Below, one piece after another: positions 14,413-24,205 of a stretch of 64,000 nucleotides of DNA; position 1 is the first letter of the stretch, and each line of letters begins with the position of its first letter. The position numbers and the translations under genes were made by a program. The stretch lies in contig CAZELR010000015.1 of the NCBI GenBank assembly GCA_964513075.1, positions 1 through 64,000 of the forward strand, in the 5' to 3' direction. The notes beneath the pieces are model-generated. The model was not told the origin of the DNA. It did not search any database and saw only the letters and a list, made by a program, of their open reading frames with translations. This DNA comes from DAOUBP01 sp964513075 (GTDB lineage: Bacteria; Chloroflexota; Anaerolineae; CG2-30-64-16).

Positions 14413-16302
14413 ATGGATACAGAGATTTCTGATCAGGAAATCATCTCTCTCGGCTGGCAGCTACTCGACTGGCTGAAAATCGGGTTGGGGCCCTACGTGC
14501 TGAAGTCCTATCGGAGCGCGTACCCCGATCGCTACATCGCGGAGATTGCTGGTAGAACGCGACCCTTCAACGATGTCACCTCGACAAACGACAGCAAACT
14601 GCTGGATGCCTTGGATGTCCAGGGCTGGCTGGACCTGGTGATCAAGAACAGAGATCTCTTCCGGGCCGACCTAGGACCAGTAGGGCTGGCATATGCCAGC
14701 GAACTTCTGGATTTTCGAACCCGGCTGGCGCACCAGAAGCTAATCACTCTTGCCGACTTGCATCGTGCTGCCGACACAGCACACAGATTACTTGTGCTTG
14801 CGCGCTCTGAAGCTATGGCCCAAAACGCGGAAACCCTAAGTAGAGAGACCCTCCTGCGAGTTCTGGACCAGATCAGGCAGGAAGAAGAGTCAGAAGCATT
14901 CTCCGAACAGATTAGAGTGCAACTGGCGCAGGTCAAGAGAATCGTGACCGACCTAACGAAAGACCAGTATCAAATTCTGGATTGGCTCCGTGGCCAGAAA
15001 CGCGTTGCCATCGCCGGTTGTGCGGGTTCCGGGAAAACCCTGATAGCTGCCGAGAAAGCCATCCGGCTTGACCGAGCAGGACTGCATACCCTGATCTTGT
15101 GCCACAATCCCCACTTGGCGGAATACTTAGGGCATCTCACGGTAGGAACCAGCGTGCACGTCTTCGATTTCGTCAATTGGGTGGCGCGCGTCCGTGGTGT
15201 TCCGGTGGCTCCTGTAGTTGGATGGACACCCTATGAGGAGCCGACCGACGATGAGTTGGCTGATGCAACCAAGTGCTTGAGACTGGGTGGAGTCAAGTAT
15301 GATGCCATTATCGTAGATGAGGGCCAGGATTTTCGAGATTCCTGGTGGTCAATCGTCGAATGCGCCCTGGCAGACAGTGCTACTGGAATACTATACATCT
15401 TCCATGACGACAACCAAGCCCTCATCCCTCGCCACCTGCATTACCCGATCAAGTTGGCTCCCTTCTCTTTGCGTAAGAATTGCCGGAATGCCGGTAAAAT
15501 CTTTGAGCTTGTGCGCCGCTTTCATCCCCAAGCTCCCGAAACTCTGAGTTTTCTCGCCGGGACTGGGGTAGTTGTGCGCACTCCCGTAGGACCAGTCGAA
15601 CGACAGGCGGTCAAGGAGGCCCTAATCCATGCACTCAGATCCCTGTCGGCTGAGGAGCTGGTAGTTCTCACGACCGAGCCCGAACCAGCCGAACTCAGCG
15701 CCCTGAACGGGCTACAGGTTGTCACTGCTGGCTCAGAGATAGGCGGTTGGCAGGAAGTCGTGCGCAGCAAACTGGGCTCACCCGGTCTTCCGCTCAGCAG
15801 TGATGCATATCCTAATCAAAACGACATTGAAGATGTCATGAAATTTGCTCGTGGGTTTCAATCCCACCAATCCATGGATGCCAAACTCTACCATTTAAAT
15901 AGGGAACATACTAGGCAACGCACTATGAGGACCCGATGGAGGCTGCAGGGGGAGAAGCTTACTCTCTCGCAACCACCGACCCGTGGTGCTGGGGCAGATC
16001 TTCTATCTTTCGCAACTTTCTTCTCGCAGGCAGACTGGGCGGAGGGCCTTCCGAAACCAAGAACAATAACCGTCTCGGCAGAAAAGCCTGCCACAGACTC
16101 AGAACGGACAGCTACAATTCCCCTGTTTACCGTTGGGACGTTCAAGGGTCTAGAAGCTGACGGAGTGATTCTCTTCATCCGATCAGTGCGAGACGAGCTG
16201 GAAGCCAACCTGTACGTTGGGATGTCGCGCGCTATTGGGTACCTCAACGTAGTTGCGGAGCCGACGATACTAAAGCGGATTCTGGGAGCCGAACCCGAAT
16301 GA
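14413..16302 (+). CDS. HEPN (Swt1-like) domain fused to UvrD-type SF1 helicase
   Basis: The ATG at 14413 is chosen because the open frame before it overlaps the previous gene and lacks a ribosome-binding site. Residues ~1-145 are all-helical and end in LLDFRTRLAHQ, which contains the R-x4-H active-site pattern of HEPN RNases; overall they resemble the Swt1/HEPN type. Residues ~195-630 form an SF1 helicase: GCAGSGKT (Walker A), IIVDEGQDF (DEGQD), FKGLEADGVILF and YVGMSRA. This pairing suggests a helicase that senses DNA or RNA structure and an RNase that cleaves RNA, plausibly for abortive infection. The nuclease role is inferred. It overlaps the next gene by 4 bp (ATGA). Confidence 0.8.
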   Translation: MDTEISDQEIISLGWQLLDWLKIGLGPYVLKSYRSAYPDRYIAEIAGRTRPFNDVTSTNDSKLLDALDVQGWLDLVIKNRDLFRADLGPVGLAYASELLDFRTRLAHQKLITLADLHRAADTAHRLLVLARSEAMAQNAETLSRETLLRVLDQIRQEEESEAFSEQIRVQLAQVKRIVTDLTKDQYQILDWLRGQKRVAIAGCAGSGKTLIAAEKAIRLDRAGLHTLILCHNPHLAEYLGHLTVGTSVHVFDFVNWVARVRGVPVAPVVGWTPYEEPTDDELADATKCLRLGGVKYDAIIVDEGQDFRDSWWSIVECALADSATGILYIFHDDNQALIPRHLHYPIKLAPFSLRKNCRNAGKIFELVRRFHPQAPETLSFLAGTGVVVRTPVGPVERQAVKEALIHALRSLSAEELVVLTTEPEPAELSALNGLQVVTAGSEIGGWQEVVRSKLGSPGLPLSSDAYPNQNDIEDVMKFARGFQSHQSMDAKLYHLNREHTRQRTMRTRWRLQGEKLTLSQPPTRGAGADLLSFATFFSQADWAEGLPKPRTITVSAEKPATDSERTATIPLFTVGTFKGLEADGVILFIRSVRDELEANLYVGMSRAIGYLNVVAEPTILKRILGAEPE

Positions 16303-16892
16303 TGGATACTCGTGCCGCAGGAGATTTCAGCGATCCTCGCCAACAGGCAATTCAGACCGCGCGTCGCCATGTCGAACGGCTGCCGATCTATCTCGATACC
16401 GAGACCACCGGCACCGACTACATCGATGGCATCGTGGAGCTCGCGGTTATTGACCACGACGGCCGCGTGCTGCTCCAGATACTGGTGCGACCTCACCGGC
16501 CCATCCCTGCCGCTGCAACAGCGATCCACGGCATCACGAACGCGATGGTGCGCGAGGCGCCCGCCTGGCCGGATGTTTGGCCCCAAGTTCACGACATCCT
16601 GAAGGGACGCCACGTCGGCACCTACCACGCCGAATTCGATATCAAGATGCTGCAGCAATCGCACAGGCATGCCCGCATGCAGTGGCAACAGATCGGTGCG
16701 ACAAAGTTCTGCATCATGAAGCTGTATGCTGATTTTCGCAACGAGCCGGGCGAATATGGCGCGCCGCGCTGGCACAAGCTGGAAGAGGCCGGACGGCAGT
16801 GCGGGATCGCCCTGCCCAACGCACATCGCGCGCTGGCGGACGCGCTTCTGGCGCGGGCAGTGCTTCTATATATGGCCCAGGCAGAGAACTGA
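16299..16892 (+). CDS. DEDDh 3'-5' exonuclease (DnaQ/ribonuclease T-like)
   Basis: 197 residues. All DEDDh residues are visible: LDTETTG (Asp, Glu), then the HGIT motif, YHAEFDIKML (Asp) and HRALADA (His and final Asp). It should hydrolyse DNA or RNA 3' ends with two metal ions. It is a stand-alone exonuclease without polymerase or helicase domains. It overlaps the HEPN-helicase by 4 bp and ends three bases before the methylase, so it belongs to the same transcript. In this setting it may degrade phage DNA opened by the helicases; that is inference. Confidence 0.92.
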   Translation: MMDTRAAGDFSDPRQQAIQTARRHVERLPIYLDTETTGTDYIDGIVELAVIDHDGRVLLQILVRPHRPIPAAATAIHGITNAMVREAPAWPDVWPQVHDILKGRHVGTYHAEFDIKMLQQSHRHARMQWQQIGATKFCIMKLYADFRNEPGEYGAPRWHKLEEAGRQCGIALPNAHRALADALLARAVLLYMAQAEN

Positions 16893-16895
16893 CCT

Positions 16896-19800
16896 ATGAC
16901 CATCGACCTGACCGGCATCCGTAACATCGGCGAGTTCTACAGCCACCACTACCTGGAAGCCCTCCTGGAGGACGATCTGCGCGGGCTGTTCGCCGGCTGG
17001 CGCGCGGCCGAGGAGAAGGCGCCCGACCAGCGCCTGAACCGCTGCTCAACGGAGTATTTCAGCGCCAAGAACCGCGCCATGCAGTCGCGCCGGCCCGCGG
17101 AACGCTACCACGCCTCGCACAGCCTCCACGTGGCGCTGCTGGAAGCGCTGGGCTACCCTTACACGCCCGAGGGGCGGTACTTGCTGACCGATGAGGTCGT
17201 CCCGATCCTCAGCGCCGTGCCGCGCGATGGCCACGAGTACCTGTGGGCCGTCGAGACGCCGTTTGCCGATCCCGACACGTCGCCATTGGAGCAGACGATC
17301 CTGCCGGAGCAGATGCCAAGGGTCAGTGGTCAGGAGTCAGGAGTCAGGAGCCAGACCAACGAAGGCAAATCGCAAACCGGCAATCCGAAATCCGAAATCA
17401 CAAATCCCTCATCCTCCTGGGAAGACCTGATCGGCGAGATCTTCCGCCGGGATGAGCCACCGCGCTGGCTGATCCTGTTCGCCGGTCAGACGATCTATTT
17501 GATTGACCGCACCAAGTGGGGCTACGGGCAGTATCTGCTGTTCGACCTGGACGAGCTGTACGCCCGCCGCGAGCGCGAGGCGTTGCGCGCCACGGCGGCG
17601 CTGCTAGCCCGCGCGGCGCTGGCGCCGGACGACGGCATCCCCCTCCACGACACGCTGGACGAAAACAGCCACAAGCACGCCTACGGCGTGTCGCAGGACC
17701 TGAAGTACGGCGTGCGCCGCGCGGTGGAGTTGCTGGCCAACGAGTACGTCTGGTACATGCGCAACGTGGCCCACCAGGCGGTGCTCAGCACCGGCGACCT
17801 CGCGCGGCGGCTGACCGACGACAGCCTGCGCTACCTCTACCGGCTGCTGTTCCTGTTCTACGCGGAGGCCCGCGCGGGCGAGCTGGGGATCGTGCCGATG
17901 CGCAGCGAGGCATACCGGGAAGGCTACAGCCTGGAGATGCTGCGCGACCTGGAGCAGACGCCGCTGACCACGCCCCAGGCGCAGGACGGTTACTTCATCC
18001 ACGAGAGCCTGGCCAAGCTCTTCCGCCTGGTGAACGACGGCTACCGGCCCGACCAATTGGCGCTTCGGGAGGAAGGGGACGACCTGCCGTTGCTGGAGGC
18101 CGGGTTCACCCTGGATGGGCTGCACAGCGAGCTTTTCGACGCGGCCAGCACGCCCTTGCTCTCGAAGGCGCGCTTCCGCAACCGGGTGCTGCAGGAGGTG
18201 ATCCAACTGCTCTCGCTCTCCAGAGAGACCGGCGGCCGGCGGGCGAGCCGGGGGCGGATCAGCTACGCCCAGTTGGGGATCAACCAGTTGGGCGCGGTGT
18301 ACGAAGGACTGCTGAGCTACTCCGGCTTCTTCGCCCAGGAGCGCCTCTACGAAGTCAAGCCAGCCGACAAGAAAGAGGACGCGGACGAGACCCAGCAGAC
18401 CTACTTCGTGCCGGAGCGAGACCTGAGCCGCTACGAGCCGGCGGAGTTCGTCTACCAGGAGATGCCGGACGGCACCCGGCAGCGCAAGTTCTACGAGCGG
18501 GGCGCGTTTATCTTCCGCCTGGCCGGCCGCGATCGCGAGAAATCGGCATCCTACTACACCCCCGAAGTGCTGACTCAGTGCGTGGTGCAGTACAGCCTGC
18601 GCGAGTTGCTGGCAGGCAAGACCGCCGACGAGATTCTCCGGATCCGGCTGTGCGAGATGGCGCTGGGCTCCGGCGCGTTCGGCAACGAAGGCCTGAACCA
18701 GTTGGCCGACGCCTACCTGGAGCGCAAGCAGGCCGAGCTGGGCCGGCGCATCCCGTCCGACGAGTACCAGGCCGAGCGCCAGCGGGTGAAGGCTTATCTC
18801 GCGGTCAACAACTTCTATGGGGTGGACCTCAACCCCACCGCGGTCGAGCTGGCGCGCGTGTCGCTGTGGCTGAACGTGATCTACGAAGGCGCGGAGGTGC
18901 CGTGGTTCGGGCCGCGGCTGGCGGTGGGCAACAGCCTGATCGGCGCGCGGCGGCAGGTCTACCGCGCCGACGACGTGAAGAGCGGCGCATATCGCGAAAA
19001 GCCGCCGATCCCGGCGCCGTTGGGACAGCCACGGCCGGCCGGCAGCGTCTACCACTGGCTGCTGCCCGACGCCGGGATGGCCGCGTTCGATGGCGATAAG
19101 GTGATCGCCGAACTGGCGCCTGAGGCAGTCAAGGCCATCAAGGCGTGGCGCAAGGGCTTCACGGCCAAGATCACTGCGGACGAGCTGGCGCTCCTCCAGG
19201 CCCTCTCCGATCGTGCCGATGCGCTGTGGGCCGCCCACCTGGCCGAGCGTCGCCGCATCCTGGAAGCCACGCGGCAGGATATTCCCGTTTGGGGACAAGA
19301 GGCGAGTCGTAAATCGCAAATCGCAAATCTGCAATCAGCGCTGACCAGCGCTGACCGTGAACGGATATTTGCGACCCTCTCCCGCCCCACCAGCCCCTAC
19401 CGCCGCCTGAAGCTGGCGCTGGATTACTGGTGCAGCCTGTGGTTCTGGCCGATCCCCGAGGCGGGCAAGCTGCCTACCCGGAACGAGTTCCTGAACGAGC
19501 TGGCGGAAATCTTCGCCAGTTCAGGCGAGGAGCCGGACTTCGACCGGCCGGCCATCCAGTTCAACCTGTTTCCCGAGGCCGTAGCCCCGCGGCAGGCCAG
19601 CTTCGGCGAGTTGCGGCCGGTGAGCGTTGACGAGCTGCGGGCCACGTTCCCGCGGTTGCGGCTGGGGGATGAGATCGCCGCGGGGCAGCGGTTCCACCAC
19701 TGGGAGTTGGCGTTTCCGGAGGCATTCGCGGACAACGGCGGGTTCGACCTGACCGTTGGGAACCCGCCGTGGGTGCTGGTGGAGTTCGACGAAGCGGGCG

Positions 19801-21560
19801 TGCTCTCCGACTTCGATCCGCTGATTGCGGTGCGCAAGCTCTCGGCCACGCAGGTCGCAGAGCTCCGACCGGCAGGACTGGCGCAAAAAGAGGTGCGAGA
19901 TGCCTACTTTGAGGAGTTTGTCGAGCAGACCGGCGTCAAGAACTTCCTGGGCGCTCTTGGCAACTACCCGCTGCTAGCGGGCAAGCAGAACCTCTATAAG
20001 TGCTTCGTGACCCGCTCCTGGGAGATTGGTTCGCCGAGCGGTGTCGCTGGCTTTCTGCACCCTGAGGGGTTGTACGACGATCCGAAGGGCGGCGAACTCC
20101 GCGGTCAGGCGTATCAACGTCTGAACGCACATTTCCAGTTTCACAACGAGCTTCAACTCTTCGTCGGACCTGATCACCACGTTAGGTATAGCGTCAATGT
20201 ATATAGGTCGAAGCCTTGTTCAATGATCCGTTTCGATCACGTCGCAAACCTTTATCACCCCGCCACGGTTGATCGCTGCTACGCCCACGATGGTGCCGGT
20301 GTGGTACCCGGGATGAAAGACGAAGATGATCGTTGGGAAGTTAGGGGGCACAGGAGTCGTATCATATCTGTAGACAGACAGGAGTTGGGATGGTTTGCTG
20401 CACTCTACGATGAACCGAATACGCCTGCCCTAGAGGCCCGGCTGCCTGCCGCCCACAGCATAGAAATCGTCTCTGTATTGCATCGACTGGCGAATCAGAG
20501 GAGACGGTTGCTCGATCTGACAGGTGAGTACTTCGCTACTCAGTTCTGGAACGAAACTGGCTCCCAAAAGGACGGTACCATTCGACGTGAGGTCCGTTTC
20601 CCTAAGCAAGTCGACGAATGGATAGTGTCGGGACCGCATTTCCACATCGCAACACCTTTCAACAAGACCCCGAATGCCGGCTGCAAGCATAACCTAGACT
20701 ACTCCGACATCGATCTCACCGTCATCCCTGATGACTATCTGCCACGCACTAATTACGTCCCGGCATGTTCTCCACAGGAGTACCGCCGACGTTCCCCCAA
20801 GTGGGATGGCCAAAGCCTCTTGGACCTATACAGGCACGTACATCGCCGGATGCTGAGCCAGACCGGTGAGCGAACGGTGCTCAACGCCATTCTGCCCCCC
20901 AGAGTCGCACACATCAATACGGTGATAGGGATCGCCTTCGCTTCCAAGAAGAGCCTTGTTAAGTTTAGCGGTCTGAGTTCATCCTTGGTATATGATTTCT
21001 TTGTCAAGAGCACTGGCAAGAGCGACATGTATGAGGATCTTGCAGCCACACTGCCGTTGCCAGAGATGCCTCAGCTATTCCCCTTGCTTGCCAGTCGCAC
21101 CCTCCGCCTCAACTGCCTCACCGTCCACTACGCCGACCTGTGGCAGGAGCTCTACGACCCGGCGTTCGCCCGCGACGGCTGGGCCAAGGCCGATGCCCGG
21201 CTGCGGCCGTGGGGCGATCTCACGCCGCAGTGGCAGCGAGCCGTCGCGCTGCGCACCCCGTTCGAGCGGCGGCAGGCGCTGGTGGAGATCGATGTGCTGG
21301 CGGCCATGGCGCTCGACCTCACGCTCGACGAGCTGCTCACCATCTACCGCGTCCAGTTCCCCGTGCTGCAGAAGAACGAGCGCCGGCTGCGCTTCGATCA
21401 GCGCGGGATGGAGGTCCCGATGAAGACGGCCGGCGGGGAGCTGGTCGTGGACGAGTCGCATCCGAAGCTCGCCGAGATGGTCCCGCCGTTCACGCCGGTG
21501 GATCGGGAGGGGGATTATCGGGAGGCGTGGGCATATTTCAGTCGCAATCTTACGCCTTGA
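16896..21560 (+). CDS. Eco57I-type N6-adenine DNA methylase/specificity protein, DrmMI-like
   Basis: 1,554 residues. The SAM-binding motif reads CEMALGSGAF (~586-595); NFYGVDLNPTAVELARVSLW is the following strand and helix; the catalytic motif is NPPW (~954-957). The ~360-residue gap between motif I and NPPW and the large C-terminal target-recognition region fit the Eco57I/PglX/DrmMI class. Near the 3' end the VDREGDYREAW element is part of a conserved tail. Two stretches (17321-17412 and 19305-19340) are low-complexity repeats absent from the fold (residues ~142-172 and ~804-815). No PD-(D/E)xK nuclease motif is obvious in it. Role: modifying host DNA at N6 of adenine so that partner helicases and nucleases spare it. 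Confidence 0.88.
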   Translation: MTIDLTGIRNIGEFYSHHYLEALLEDDLRGLFAGWRAAEEKAPDQRLNRCSTEYFSAKNRAMQSRRPAERYHASHSLHVALLEALGYPYTPEGRYLLTDEVVPILSAVPRDGHEYLWAVETPFADPDTSPLEQTILPEQMPRVSGQESGVRSQTNEGKSQTGNPKSEITNPSSSWEDLIGEIFRRDEPPRWLILFAGQTIYLIDRTKWGYGQYLLFDLDELYARREREALRATAALLARAALAPDDGIPLHDTLDENSHKHAYGVSQDLKYGVRRAVELLANEYVWYMRNVAHQAVLSTGDLARRLTDDSLRYLYRLLFLFYAEARAGELGIVPMRSEAYREGYSLEMLRDLEQTPLTTPQAQDGYFIHESLAKLFRLVNDGYRPDQLALREEGDDLPLLEAGFTLDGLHSELFDAASTPLLSKARFRNRVLQEVIQLLSLSRETGGRRASRGRISYAQLGINQLGAVYEGLLSYSGFFAQERLYEVKPADKKEDADETQQTYFVPERDLSRYEPAEFVYQEMPDGTRQRKFYERGAFIFRLAGRDREKSASYYTPEVLTQCVVQYSLRELLAGKTADEILRIRLCEMALGSGAFGNEGLNQLADAYLERKQAELGRRIPSDEYQAERQRVKAYLAVNNFYGVDLNPTAVELARVSLWLNVIYEGAEVPWFGPRLAVGNSLIGARRQVYRADDVKSGAYREKPPIPAPLGQPRPAGSVYHWLLPDAGMAAFDGDKVIAELAPEAVKAIKAWRKGFTAKITADELALLQALSDRADALWAAHLAERRRILEATRQDIPVWGQEASRKSQIANLQSALTSADRERIFATLSRPTSPYRRLKLALDYWCSLWFWPIPEAGKLPTRNEFLNELAEIFASSGEEPDFDRPAIQFNLFPEAVAPRQASFGELRPVSVDELRATFPRLRLGDEIAAGQRFHHWELAFPEAFADNGGFDLTVGNPPWVLVEFDEAGVLSDFDPLIAVRKLSATQVAELRPAGLAQKEVRDAYFEEFVEQTGVKNFLGALGNYPLLAGKQNLYKCFVTRSWEIGSPSGVAGFLHPEGLYDDPKGGELRGQAYQRLNAHFQFHNELQLFVGPDHHVRYSVNVYRSKPCSMIRFDHVANLYHPATVDRCYAHDGAGVVPGMKDEDDRWEVRGHRSRIISVDRQELGWFAALYDEPNTPALEARLPAAHSIEIVSVLHRLANQRRRLLDLTGEYFATQFWNETGSQKDGTIRREVRFPKQVDEWIVSGPHFHIATPFNKTPNAGCKHNLDYSDIDLTVIPDDYLPRTNYVPACSPQEYRRRSPKWDGQSLLDLYRHVHRRMLSQTGERTVLNAILPPRVAHINTVIGIAFASKKSLVKFSGLSSSLVYDFFVKSTGKSDMYEDLAATLPLPEMPQLFPLLASRTLRLNCLTVHYADLWQELYDPAFARDGWAKADARLRPWGDLTPQWQRAVALRTPFERRQALVEIDVLAAMALDLTLDELLTIYRVQFPVLQKNERRLRFDQRGMEVPMKTAGGELVVDESHPKLAEMVPPFTPVDREGDYREAWAYFSRNLTP
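17321..17412 (+). repeat. intragenic repeat-type insertion in the methylase gene
   Basis: GGTCAGTGGTCAGGAGTCAG continues as GAGTCAGGAG, followed by AATCGCAAACC / AATCCGAAATC units. It is in frame and encodes Ser/Gln/Lys/Asn-rich text (GQESGVRSQ, KSQTGNPKSEITNP). The composition is far lower in GC than the flanks. Confidence 0.7.
19305..19340 (+). repeat. second intragenic repeat in the methylase gene
   Basis: AAATCGCAAATCGCAAATC with flanks, encoding RKSQIANLQS. The same sequence style as the insert at 17321-17412, and likewise in frame. Confidence 0.6.
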
Positions 21561-21581
21561 TCTTGCACGGAGACAGTACCG

Positions 21582-23072
21582 ATGAACATTGATCTGGAAG
21601 CCCAAACCTTCTCACCCGAGCAGGCCGAGGAGATCCTGGCCCTGCTGTATCGGACGTATCACGGCCCGGACCGCACGGTGGATGAAACGGCCAGGAAAGA
21701 CCTACTGCCGCTGCTGACCGACTACGGGGCCGCAGGGCTGGCATGGGTCACCGATATCATCGTCCACTCGGATGAGATGAACGCGCGCGTCACCAGGGAT
21801 ATAACCGCGCTGTGGCTTTCGAAGGAGGGCTGCTGGCGCGAGCCGGCCTCAGCCGAGATCGAGCAATATGGCAAGTGGCCGCGCTTCCTGGGAGAGCGCG
21901 GGATAGCGATCTTGCAGAAGAAGATCTCAGACGCCGAGACGGTTCGGCAGAAGGCCATAAAGCAAAAAGGGGCGGGACATCCACCAGAAGCCCTTGCCGA
22001 GCTAGAGAGGGCGCTGCCGGACGTGATTGCCGGGCGGTGGGACTTCTGGCACGAACACGGGGATGCGCTTTATCGGCAAGGTCGCTATGCGGAAGCAATC
22101 GCCTCGTACCGGAGGGCGATCGAATGGAATGTGGACAACGACGCCTGGGGCTGGTCCTGTTCCAATCTGCGATACTGTTACGAAAACCTCAGCAAACAGG
22201 ATCCCCAACGACGCCAGGAGGGTTTCAGCTACTTCCAGGGCATCCTGCAGCGATTCCCACGGCGTTGGGGCGCGCACCATGCGTGCGGCTGGTTTGCGTG
22301 GACGGCAGGCAAACCTCATGAGGCCATCCCCCATTATCACAAGGCTATCGCACTCAACCCTGACGATGGATGGGAGGCATCTTGTGGCCAATTACGGCAA
22401 TGCTACGAAGAGACCGCCCAAAATGATCAGGGATGTGATTACTTTGCAAAACTGACGATCGAATGCCCTAAACGATGGCCAGCCTGGCACAGTCTGGCGT
22501 TGCTCAGATGGCACAGTGACAAGCCGGATCGCGTCACGGCTCGAAATGCTGCGGTTGACGCATACCGGCAAGCCATTGCTCACTGCACCAACAAGGGCTG
22601 GTTTCACTCATGGCAAGACATGGGTTGGTGTTTGAACGAGCTGGGCAAGTATGCCGATGCGCTTGAGGCACATCGCAAAGCTGGCCAGATTGATATGACC
22701 AGATGGGAGCCGAGGTATGCAATGGGGCGCGATGCCGAGGGTCTCAAGCATTATTTCTTGGCCTGGCTGGCATATCGGAAGGCGCTGGAGGTGGAGCCGA
22801 CGCATCAGCAATCACAGCAGGCGGTAGCGGAGCTGGAGGAAAAGTGGTCACCGTGGACTGAGCTGCGGAAGCTGATGGATCTGCGCCTGGGCGTGGACGA
22901 CCTGCGACTGCTCTGCTTTGATATGGGCATTGACTGGGACGGATTGGAAGCTGGTGCGAAGTCGGTCAGGATCACTGAGTTGCTGAAGATTCTCTTGCGG
23001 CGGCAGCGGATCATGGACATCATCATTTGGATTCAGCGCGAACGGCCGGACATGATCCCAAGCCTGCTCTGA
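21582..23072 (+). CDS. TPR protein with C-terminal effector-associated (EAD, death-like) domain
   Basis: 496 residues; GGAG nine bases before ATG. Residues ~1-110 are a helical N-terminal domain I do not recognise. Residues ~125-420 hold TPR-like repeats (ALYRQGRYAEAIASYRRAIE, WFAWTAGKPHEAIPHYHKA, WCLNELGKYADALEAHRKA), unusual in their many Trp and Cys. The last ~65 residues (RLGVDDLRLLCFDMGIDWDG …) are an EAD domain of the type found on bacterial conflict-system proteins, and the same domain ends the next two genes. These small helical domains are thought to mediate homotypic assembly, like animal death domains. Proposed role: sensor or scaffold recruiting the caspase two genes downstream. 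Confidence 0.8.
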   Translation: MNIDLEAQTFSPEQAEEILALLYRTYHGPDRTVDETARKDLLPLLTDYGAAGLAWVTDIIVHSDEMNARVTRDITALWLSKEGCWREPASAEIEQYGKWPRFLGERGIAILQKKISDAETVRQKAIKQKGAGHPPEALAELERALPDVIAGRWDFWHEHGDALYRQGRYAEAIASYRRAIEWNVDNDAWGWSCSNLRYCYENLSKQDPQRRQEGFSYFQGILQRFPRRWGAHHACGWFAWTAGKPHEAIPHYHKAIALNPDDGWEASCGQLRQCYEETAQNDQGCDYFAKLTIECPKRWPAWHSLALLRWHSDKPDRVTARNAAVDAYRQAIAHCTNKGWFHSWQDMGWCLNELGKYADALEAHRKAGQIDMTRWEPRYAMGRDAEGLKHYFLAWLAYRKALEVEPTHQQSQQAVAELEEKWSPWTELRKLMDLRLGVDDLRLLCFDMGIDWDGLEAGAKSVRITELLKILLRRQRIMDIIIWIQRERPDMIPSLL

Positions 23073-23104
23073 GTCAGTCGGCACTGAGATTGAGGAGGAT
23101 GGCC

Positions 23105-24205
23105 GTGCGCGGAGTCATCGAGAATGGAGCGAAACGTCGTCATTTGCGCCATAGAATTATCAGCCTCATGGCAGTCTTGGCAACGCTGGGACTGGTCGGG
23201 CTTCTACTCGCCATGATCGCGCCGGCCATATCCCACGCCGCTCGGTCTTTTGAGGTCAAGCCCGAAAAGATTGAGACCCAGGCTGTTGCGCCGGACGCGG
23301 CAAAAACAGTCGTAGAGATGCCGTCCACAACGACAACCCTTACACTCACACCACAACAATATCAAGCTGTCGTCCTCTACGATACCTTTGTCAGTGTCTA
23401 TCGCGATCCTGTCGGCCCAGAGCGTCCCAATGTCAGCTCCCTGAAATCTAAGACGTTGGTCTTCATCTGCGATGCAGCATCGGACTCTGTCACCTTGCGC
23501 TACCAGGTCGCTTTGGACCCATGCGGCACAGCAAAGGCAGTGGGGTGGATGAACGGCAACACGCTCAGCCCGCCGATTCCGCTCTGGCCCGAGGCTCGCG
23601 TAACACGTTTTCCAACGCCGACTCTCGGGCCGCAACCCACCTCGACTCCCACCGAAACACCGACGGTTACCTCGACACCGACTGAAATGCCGACGCCAAC
23701 TCCAACCGTGACGCCCGTTCCCAGTCCAGGGGGAGTGCTGCAAAACGGCAAGGCCTTCCTGATCGGAGGCATTGCGATCGCACTCATTGGGCTGGGGTAT
23801 TTGCTCTGGAAGATCATTTCTGCGCCCATGAACACCGAGATCTATGTGAGCCGTCCAGCCGTACCCTCTGCGAAGAGCAATGGCGGTAGCCGCTCTCCGA
23901 CGCCTCCGATCGGCACGCCACCAGCGAACCTCGCGGACATCCGACGACTGATCACCGAACGTCTCGACGTCGAGGACATCCGAACGCTGTGCTTCGATCT
24001 CGGCGTGGACTACGATCGACTGCGCGGCGAGGGCAAGGGCGGCAAGGCGCGGGAGTTGGTGGCGCTCTTGCATCGGCAGGAGCGCTTGCCTGAGCTTCTG
24101 AGTGAGATTCAACGGCTCATCGCTGAGGGAGCCTCTGGGGTGCTAACTGGAAAGCATGATGCGCCGACTCCAGCTTCATCCGGGACAGAGGATAGTAGGA
24201 CATGA
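23105..24205 (+). CDS. two-pass membrane protein with Thr/Pro stalk and cytoplasmic EAD domain
   Basis: GTG at 23105 is preferred: GAGGAGG lies six bases upstream, whereas the in-frame ATG at 23099 directly abuts that Shine-Dalgarno sequence. From the start: a basic segment, TM1 (LMAVLATLGLVGLLLAMIA, ~22-40), an extracytoplasmic region of ~120 residues with two Cys (FICDAA, LDPCGT), a Thr/Pro-rich stalk (~178-215), TM2 (AFLIGGIAIALIGLGYLLW, ~222-240), a linker, and a C-terminal EAD (DIRTLCFDLGVDYDRL). The layout is receptor-like: outside domain and stalk, inside adaptor. The stop overlaps the caspase start by 4 bp. Role proposed: linking an envelope signal to the caspase through EAD-EAD contact. 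Confidence 0.8.
   Translation: MRGVIENGAKRRHLRHRIISLMAVLATLGLVGLLLAMIAPAISHAARSFEVKPEKIETQAVAPDAAKTVVEMPSTTTTLTLTPQQYQAVVLYDTFVSVYRDPVGPERPNVSSLKSKTLVFICDAASDSVTLRYQVALDPCGTAKAVGWMNGNTLSPPIPLWPEARVTRFPTPTLGPQPTSTPTETPTVTSTPTEMPTPTPTVTPVPSPGGVLQNGKAFLIGGIAIALIGLGYLLWKIISAPMNTEIYVSRPAVPSAKSNGGSRSPTPPIGTPPANLADIRRLITERLDVEDIRTLCFDLGVDYDRLRGEGKGGKARELVALLHRQERLPELLSEIQRLIAEGASGVLTGKHDAPTPASSGTEDSRT

Noticed and set aside
17516..19334. Long alternative frames on both strands within the methylase gene
   Set aside because: Low-complexity Arg/Gly/Ala text; the methylase frame holds all motifs.
23099..23101. ATG as the start of the membrane EAD protein
   Set aside because: It directly abuts GAGGAGG, too close to be used; GTG six bases later has ideal spacing.
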